A stretch of 48,588 bases of DNA. It comes from Alphaproteobacteria bacterium. Lineage in GTDB: Bacteria > Pseudomonadota > Alphaproteobacteria > Caulobacterales > Hyphomonadaceae. Positions 44,898 through 48,588 of the stretch are shown one piece after another (position 1 is the stretch's first letter; each line of letters opens with the position of its first letter). A program made the translations under genes and the position numbers. The notes below the pieces were generated by a model that searched no databases, was not told where the DNA came from, and saw only the letters and a list, made by a program, of their open reading frames with translations. The stretch spans positions 1 to 48,588 of the forward strand of contig JAGWYJ010000023.1 in NCBI GenBank assembly GCA_018969425.1. The letters run 5' to 3'.

Positions 44898-46753
44898 GCT
44901 ATCGCCCTTGCAGCTCGCTTGAGATGACCGACCAGAGCAGACATCGCTCCGGGGGTCATTCCTTCGATTCGAGCGGCTTGACCCAGAGTCACAGGTCGGA
45001 TCCTTGAGAGCTTGTCTTTGGCTTCTGTCGACAATCCCCCAACTTCGTTGAAATCAAGGTCGCTGGGCAGGAGCATTCCTTCGTCCCGTCGAAACGCGTC
45101 GATGTCAGCCTGCTGTCGATCGATATAGCTCGCATAGGAAGCCTCGATCTCAATCTGTTGGCTTATAAGAGGTGAGACGCCATTTAGTTCAGGCCAGACG
45201 CTCGCAAGTTTGGAATAGTTCACATGAGAGTAGGCAAGCAGCTCGAACGCGCTTCGACGGCGCCCGTCGAGGTTAACCTCGATGCCGTGGACTCTGGCTT
45301 CGTTAGGGGTGAGGACGAGGCTTCGCAGCTGATCTCGCAGAGCGACAATGTCGGTCTTCTTGCGCGCGAAGAACGCAGCGCGCTCAGACCCCACACACCC
45401 CGCCGATAGTCCGAACTCGGTCAAACGCTGATCGGCGTTATCAGCGCGCAGCGTCAACCGATACTCGGCTCGCGAGGTGAACATCCTGTAGGGCTCGCTA
45501 ACGCCGCGGGTGACCAGATCATCAATCATCACGCCGATATAGGCGGTAGACCGATCAATGATCAGAGCGTCACCGCCCCCGGCTCGTCGAGCGGCGTTCA
45601 AGCCTGCCATCAACCCCTGCCCGGCCGCTTCCTCGTATCCGGTGGTGCCGTTGATCTGACCCGCCAGAAAAAGTCCAGGAAGCTTTTTCACCTGGAGGTC
45701 AGGAGAAAGCTCCCTCGGATCGACGTAGTCATACTCGATCGCGTATCCGAAGCGCCGGATGACCACGCGCTCCAGACCCGGAATCAAACGAATGAACTCC
45801 TCCTGAACCGCCTCGGGCAGGGAGGTGGAGATTCCGTTCGGATAGACCGTGTCGTCATCAAGACCCTCCGGCTCGAGAAAGATCTGGTGACGATCGCGAT
45901 CAGCGAACCTGACAACCTTGTCTTCGATAGACGGACAATATCTTGGCCCACGACCTGCGATCGCCCCGGAATAGACAGCCGATCTATGGATGTTGGCGGT
46001 GATCGCTTGGTGAACCGCCGGGGACGTCCAGGTAACGCCGCAAGCGACCTGGGGGGTGGTGATCGCTGGGGTCAGGAAGGAGAAGGGGACAGGGTCCTCG
46101 TCTGCAGCCTGCATCTCTAGGCCCGCCCAATCAATCGACTTCCCATCGAGCCGAGCAGGCGTTCCGGTCTTGAGCCGGCCCATGGACAAGCCAAGTCCGT
46201 ACAGACGTCCCGACAAACCTAACACCGGGGCCTCGCCGGCTCGACCTGCGGGGATGCGCTTATCGCCGATGTGAATGACGCCCTTCAAAAAGGTGCCCGT
46301 GGTGAGGACCACGGCGGAGCAACGCCATAGGCGGCCAGACGCCCCGATCACTCCGGCGACGCTCCCGTTCTCAACCAATAGATCTTCAATGCTGTCCTCG
46401 ATGATTTCGAGGCCCGCCACACGGGTCAGAATATCCTGAACCGCCTCGCGATAGAGACGTCGGTCCGCCTGGGTTCGAGGCCCCCTCACCGCCGGTCCGC
46501 GGGACCTATTCAACATCCTGAATTGAATGCCAGCCCGGTCGGCCGCCACCCCCATGACTCCATCGAGAGCATCGACTTCACGGACCAGGTGCCCCTTCCC
46601 CAGCCCGCCGATCGCCGGATTGCAGGACATCTCCCCGATTGTGGACGCTTTGTGAGTGATCAGCGCCGTTCGCGCACCCATACGCGCAGCCGCCGCGGCG
46701 GCCTCAGTGCCGGCGTGCCCCCCGCCTACGACAACGACATCAAATACGCTCAT
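44894..46753 (-). CDS. mnmG: tRNA uridine-5-carboxymethylaminomethyl modification enzyme MnmG (GidA)
   Basis: This 619-residue FAD protein has the Rossmann motif [22 protein letters not shown] (7-28), then [34 protein letters not shown], the FAD-binding [21 protein letters not shown], and the MnmE-interacting helical C-terminus. With MnmE it installs cmnm5U at the wobble position of tRNAs. Upstream, where mnmE is often found in alphaproteobacteria, this window has a parS array instead. It is the first gene of the mnmG-rsmG-parA-parB unit. Confidence 0.97.
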   Translation of the reverse strand: MSVFDVVVVGGGHAGTEAAAAAARMGARTALITHKASTIGEMSCNPAIGGLGKGHLVREVDALDGVMGVAADRAGIQFRMLNRSRGPAVRGPRTQADRRLYREAVQDILTRVAGLEIIEDSIEDLLVENGSVAGVIGASGRLWRCSAVVLTTGTFLKGVIHIGDKRIPAGRAGEAPVLGLSGRLYGLGLSMGRLKTGTPARLDGKSIDWAGLEMQAADEDPVPFSFLTPAITTPQVACGVTWTSPAVHQAITANIHRSAVYSGAIAGRGPRYCPSIEDKVVRFADRDRHQIFLEPEGLDDDTVYPNGISTSLPEAVQEEFIRLIPGLERVVIRRFGYAIEYDYVDPRELSPDLQVKKLPGLFLAGQINGTTGYEEAAGQGLMAGLNAARRAGGGDALIIDRSTAYIGVMIDDLVTRGVSEPYRMFTSRAEYRLTLRADNADQRLTEFGLSAGCVGSERAAFFARKKTDIVALRDQLRSLVLTPNEARVHGIEVNLDGRRRSAFELLAYSHVNYSKLASVWPELNGVSPLISQQIEIEASYASYIDRQQADIDAFRRDEGMLLPSDLDFNEVGGLSTEAKDKLSRIRPVTLGQAARIEGMTPGAMSALVGHLKRAARAIA

Positions 46754-46994
46754 ACGACGACACTTTCCGAGAAAGCAGTTATCTCGATGCTCTAATCGAG
46801 GGCGGGTCCTGCGTCGAGATCAAGCCCTCGCCGGAAACACGGCCGGCGATCGATCTTCACACCAGCCGACCCGAAGTATCGATCTCTGTCACCCTGAATC
46901 GAAGTCTCATGACAACAGGCCTGGCCCCGATCGGCCGCGGCCCCCCCGCAAAATCATCCAGGGCCGCTGACGGCGATACTTATGGAGAAGACCC
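46754..46994. promoter_or_regulatory. Upstream region of the mnmG operon
   Basis: This 241-bp non-coding stretch separates mnmG from the first parS-associated motif and must contain the promoter of mnmG-rsmG-parA-parB. I could not pick out a clear promoter. It includes a C7 run near 46945 and a GAATC at about 46896. Confidence 0.4.
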
Positions 46995-47001
46995 GAATCG
47001 C

Positions 47002-47017
47002 TGTTTCACGTGAAACA
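47002..47017. promoter_or_regulatory. parS site 1
   Basis: Perfect 16-bp ParB box. GAATC (46995-46999) lies exactly 2 bp before it. This is the site nearest the mnmG start (249 bp). Confidence 0.95.
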
Positions 47018-47113
47018 TTTCGAGGCGGTGAGCAGCTCATGGGTAAGTCGAACTGAAGACGGACACAAAGCGCAGCCTGCAGACGGATCGATTGCCAGCT
47101 GACGCAGAGTCAA

Positions 47114-47129
47114 TGTTTCACGTGAAACA
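47114..47129. promoter_or_regulatory. parS site 2
   Basis: Perfect ParB box with GAGTC (47107-47111) 2 bp before it and the inverted repeat TGAC-N5-GTCA at 47100-47112. First copy of the tandem-duplicated unit. Confidence 0.95.
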
Positions 47130-47321
47130 ATTGGGCCGCAGCTAGCAGCGGCGCTTCCGCCACGCAACAAGCCATCTAATCGTCCGATATTACGCCAAAT
47201 CGCCAAATGGAGCGCGCGGCACGCCTTATGCCTTGTGCGTCCTGATCATGAGCGGGTTGCCGAACCAAGGACCAAAAGGCTTGGCCGGGAAAATGAGGAA
47301 CAAGGGCTTACCCGGAGTCAA

Positions 47322-47337
47322 TGTTTCACGTGAAACA
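47322..47337. promoter_or_regulatory. parS site 3
   Basis: Perfect ParB box with GAGTC (47315-47319) 2 bp before it; the TGAC half is changed to TTAC. Second copy of the tandem-duplicated unit. Confidence 0.95.
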
Positions 47338-47522
47338 ATTGAGGCGCGGCTAGCAGCGCAATTCCCCTAGGAAACAAGACCTTTAATGATCCGATATCGC
47401 GCCAAATCCGAAAATGTGGCGCAAAAAATGACGTGTGGGGCACGATCATGAATGGCTCGCCACTCAGAGAAGCAAAAGTCTTGGCCGGCCAAATCTTGGG
47501 AAGGGGGGTCACGTTCAGTCAA

Positions 47523-47538
47523 TGTTTCACGTGAAACA
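47523..47538. promoter_or_regulatory. parS site 4
   Basis: Perfect ParB box. The left flank is CAGTC-AA, one base away from the GANTC seen at sites 2 and 3. Confidence 0.95.
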
Positions 47539-47616
47539 ATCTCGTAGCTGGACGACCGCCGAAAAGCATGCCGCCGGCGACCTAAAAGCCGCCACCCCCC
47601 GCGCCAAGAAAGGCGA

Positions 47617-47632
47617 TGTTTCACGTGAAACA
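47617..47632. promoter_or_regulatory. parS site 5
   Basis: Perfect ParB box without the GANTC flank. Confidence 0.95.
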
Positions 47633-47728
47633 ATCTGCGCGAGGATCGCCTCGGGGCTGGAGGCCGCGCGGAGGCGTAAGAAAAAAGCATCCAAGCAGGG
47701 AGCCGAGCACAGGCGCACGCACAATCAT

Positions 47729-47744
47729 TGTTTCACGTGAAACA
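47729..47744. promoter_or_regulatory. parS site 6
   Basis: Perfect ParB box; left flank CAATC-AT is one mismatch from GANTC-N2. Confidence 0.95.
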
Positions 47745-47860
47745 TTCGCGCCAAAGCAAGGCTCCCCGCTAAAGCCTACGCCAGCAATCCCTTTTAATTC
47801 TGGGGACCACGGCAAAGACCACACTGGCGACGAGCGATGCAAGCTACATTCTCGGACCAT

Positions 47861-47876
47861 TGTTTCACGTGAAACA
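47861..47876. promoter_or_regulatory. parS site 7
   Basis: Perfect ParB box without a matching GANTC flank (GGACC-AT). Confidence 0.95.
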
Positions 47877-47967
47877 TCGCACGCAACTCTCAGATCATGA
47901 CCCCTGGGTTGATTGACTCCAACAGACCAGGCAACGCCGCTGGGGCGCCTCAACGGAGTGGAGACCA

Positions 47968-47983
47968 TGTTTCACGTGAAACA
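47968..47983. promoter_or_regulatory. parS site 8
   Basis: Perfect ParB box; left flank GAGAC-CA is one mismatch from GANTC-N2. Confidence 0.95.
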
Positions 47984-48079
47984 ATTCGTTCAAGCGCAAA
48001 CTGACCCCAGCCATAAAGTCTCAAGTTCAAAGACGATCACCCCGAGTGGGGGGGCGGGCGCAAATTGACACTGAGTCAA

Positions 48080-48095
48080 TGTTTCACGTGAAACA
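48080..48095. promoter_or_regulatory. parS site 9
   Basis: Perfect ParB box with GAGTC (48073-48077) 2 bp before it and TGAC-N5-GTCA at 48066-48078. Confidence 0.95.
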
Positions 48096-48172
48096 ATCCG
48101 ACGCCGCCCAAGCGCCAAATAGAAGCTCAGCCTCATCTCATGGGCTGTCAAAGCTCACCTCTTAGACACTCC

Positions 48173-48188
48173 GGTTTCAGGTGAAACA
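48173..48188. promoter_or_regulatory. parS site 10 (degenerate)
   Basis: GGTTTCAGGTGAAACA matches 14 of 16 positions, with changes at the first base and at the centre (C to G), which breaks the palindrome. It may bind ParB weakly or be a decayed copy. Confidence 0.6.
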
Positions 48189-48259
48189 GTCCAGGCCTGG
48201 CAGTAGGCGAGGGCCCTAATCACCAAGGAAAAGGCAATTGCCGGGTGACCTAGAGTCAA

Positions 48260-48275
48260 TGTTTCACGTGAAACA
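48260..48275. promoter_or_regulatory. parS site 11
   Basis: Perfect ParB box with GAGTC (48253-48257) 2 bp before it and TGAC-N5-GTCA at 48246-48258. Confidence 0.95.
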
Positions 48276-48448
48276 ATCACCGCGCTCCGACGGGGCCCGT
48301 TTGGAACCGTAGAGCATCAGCAAGATTTAAAGGGGCGTGATGGTCAGCTCTTACCCTCCGGAGAAAGGTGGGTAGCCCAGCGAACCCAATTGATACAAGG
48401 GAAGGCGCCCTGCCAGGAGGCAAGAGCGATGGCAGGGCTAGAGCAAAA

Positions 48449-48464
48449 TGTTTCACGTGAAACA
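48449..48464. promoter_or_regulatory. parS site 12
   Basis: Perfect ParB box with A-rich left flank and no GANTC. The palindrome extends outward slightly (AATG...CATT). Confidence 0.95.
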
Positions 48465-48550
48465 TTTCTGGGCGATCCGAGTCCAGAACCTTCAGAACAG
48501 TGGGGGATTTAAGAAAGTCGAGACGAGGCGACAGATCGACCGCCTGCCCT

Positions 48551-48588
48551 GCACGAAGGAATGTTTCACGTGAAACATTCCTTCGTGC
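48551..48588. repeat. 38-bp perfect palindrome at the window end
   Basis: The two 19-bp arms are exact reverse complements centred on parS site 13, and the sequence stops exactly where the right arm ends. It may be a real extended palindrome or an assembly fold-back. Confidence 0.85.
48562..48577. promoter_or_regulatory. parS site 13
   Basis: Perfect ParB box at the centre of a 38-bp perfect palindrome (48551-48588) that ends at the window edge. Confidence 0.93.

Larger units (their letters stand above)
47107..47515. repeat. Diverged tandem duplication of about 205 bp containing parS sites 2 and 3
   Basis: Segment 47107-47314 and segment 47315-47515 share an ordered series of words: the parS site with its flank and AATT, GCTAGCAGC, AACAAG, TCCGATAT, CGCCAAAT, GATCATGA, and CTTGGCCGG. 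Identity looks moderate by eye. A third, weaker copy may start at site 4. Confidence 0.75.
46995..48588. repeat. parS array: 12 perfect and one degenerate ParB-binding site
   Basis: In 1.6 kb without a believable gene, the canonical ParB box TGTTTCACGTGAAACA occurs 12 times exactly and once with two mismatches (48173). Successive start-to-start distances are 112, 208, 201, 94, 112, 132, 107, 112, 93, 87, 189 and 113 bp, so about half are close to 110 and three are close to twice 100. I found no parS elsewhere in the window. The array lies upstream of the operon encoding ParA and ParB and should be the chromosomal centromere. It is not a CRISPR: the repeat is a perfect palindrome and the spacers are irregular. 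Several sites have conserved left flanks (GANTC-N2). It continues to the window edge and may extend further. Confidence 0.95.

Noticed and set aside
46995-48588. Short ORFs in the array beginning MFHVKQ or containing VSRET
   Set aside because: These strings are simply parS read in different frames; the ORFs have no ribosome sites or family resemblance.
46995-48588. CRISPR array
   Set aside because: The repeat is a perfect palindrome matching the ParB box, spacers vary from about 70 to 190 bp, and no cas genes are present.
46754-48588. oriC
   Set aside because: No cluster of TTATCCACA-like DnaA boxes and no AT-rich unwinding region was seen; dnaA is not in the window.

Overview
This window looks like chromosomal DNA of a free-living alphaproteobacterium on the Caulobacterales/Hyphomonadales/Parvularculales side. 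The evidence is protein families typical of that group (a CenR-type response regulator, an NtrZ-like periplasmic protein, a large NAD-glutamate dehydrogenase, a signal-peptide-bearing AmtB, a DUF3576 lipoprotein, LptE/HolA/ParB/ParA/RsmG/MnmG in one block), ubiquinone genes, and moderate GC content. There is no sign of prophage, insertion sequence, CRISPR or rRNA. The window ends mid-gene on the left (mutM) and in an unfinished palindrome on the right, so it behaves like a contig.
Layout. 1-2.7 kb: mutM (partial), ubiE, ubiB. 2.8-6.1 kb: a small secreted protein, an outer-membrane barrel protein and a HerA/YjgR-like ATPase. 6.3-12.6 kb: a 180-kDa class NAD-glutamate dehydrogenase with an odd start region, a GNAT acetyltransferase and TerC. 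12.7-15.2 kb: a two-gene cytochrome c lipoprotein module (FN3-FN3-dihaem peroxidase and a monohaem cytochrome). 15.4-20.4 kb: typA, two unknown lipoproteins (one with a 10-G tract at its start), an FAD monooxygenase and tRNA-Gly(GCC). 20.5-28.1 kb: DUF6065, a ProXp-ala-type editing protein, cnoX, a MAPEG protein, the overlapping LonSB-Trm112-DUF971 trio, a UbiH-family hydroxylase and amtB. 28.5-36.3 kb: ftsK, lolA, xthA, cenR, a YhhN protein, yggS, a thiamine-phosphate-synthase-like gene and ntrZ. 36.4-46.8 kb: a porin, a DUF3576 lipoprotein, then leuS-lptE-holA on the plus strand converging on mnmG-rsmG-parA-parB on the minus strand, both as ATGA-overlapped operons.
The most striking element is the last 1.6 kb (46995-48588). 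It is a non-coding centromere-like array holding 12 perfect 16-bp parS palindromes (TGTTTCACGTGAAACA) plus one degenerate copy, placed directly upstream of the operon that ends in parA-parB. Five perfect sites carry a GANTC motif (the CcrM methylation sequence of alphaproteobacteria) exactly 2 bp before the parS core. Three of those five also carry a TGAC-N5-GTCA inverted repeat. Part of the array is a diverged tandem duplication of about 205 bp. This suggests a compact ParB-loading centromere that may be tuned by cell-cycle methylation or by a second binding protein.
Functionally the window combines chromosome segregation and division (parABS, ftsK), replication and repair (holA, mutM, xthA), ubiquinone synthesis (ubiE, ubiB, ubiH), envelope biogenesis (lolA, lptE, cenR, barrels) and nitrogen metabolism (gdh, amtB, ntrZ). 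Several of these are genes that I recall lying near the origin in Caulobacter, but dnaA and an obvious oriC are not in the window.
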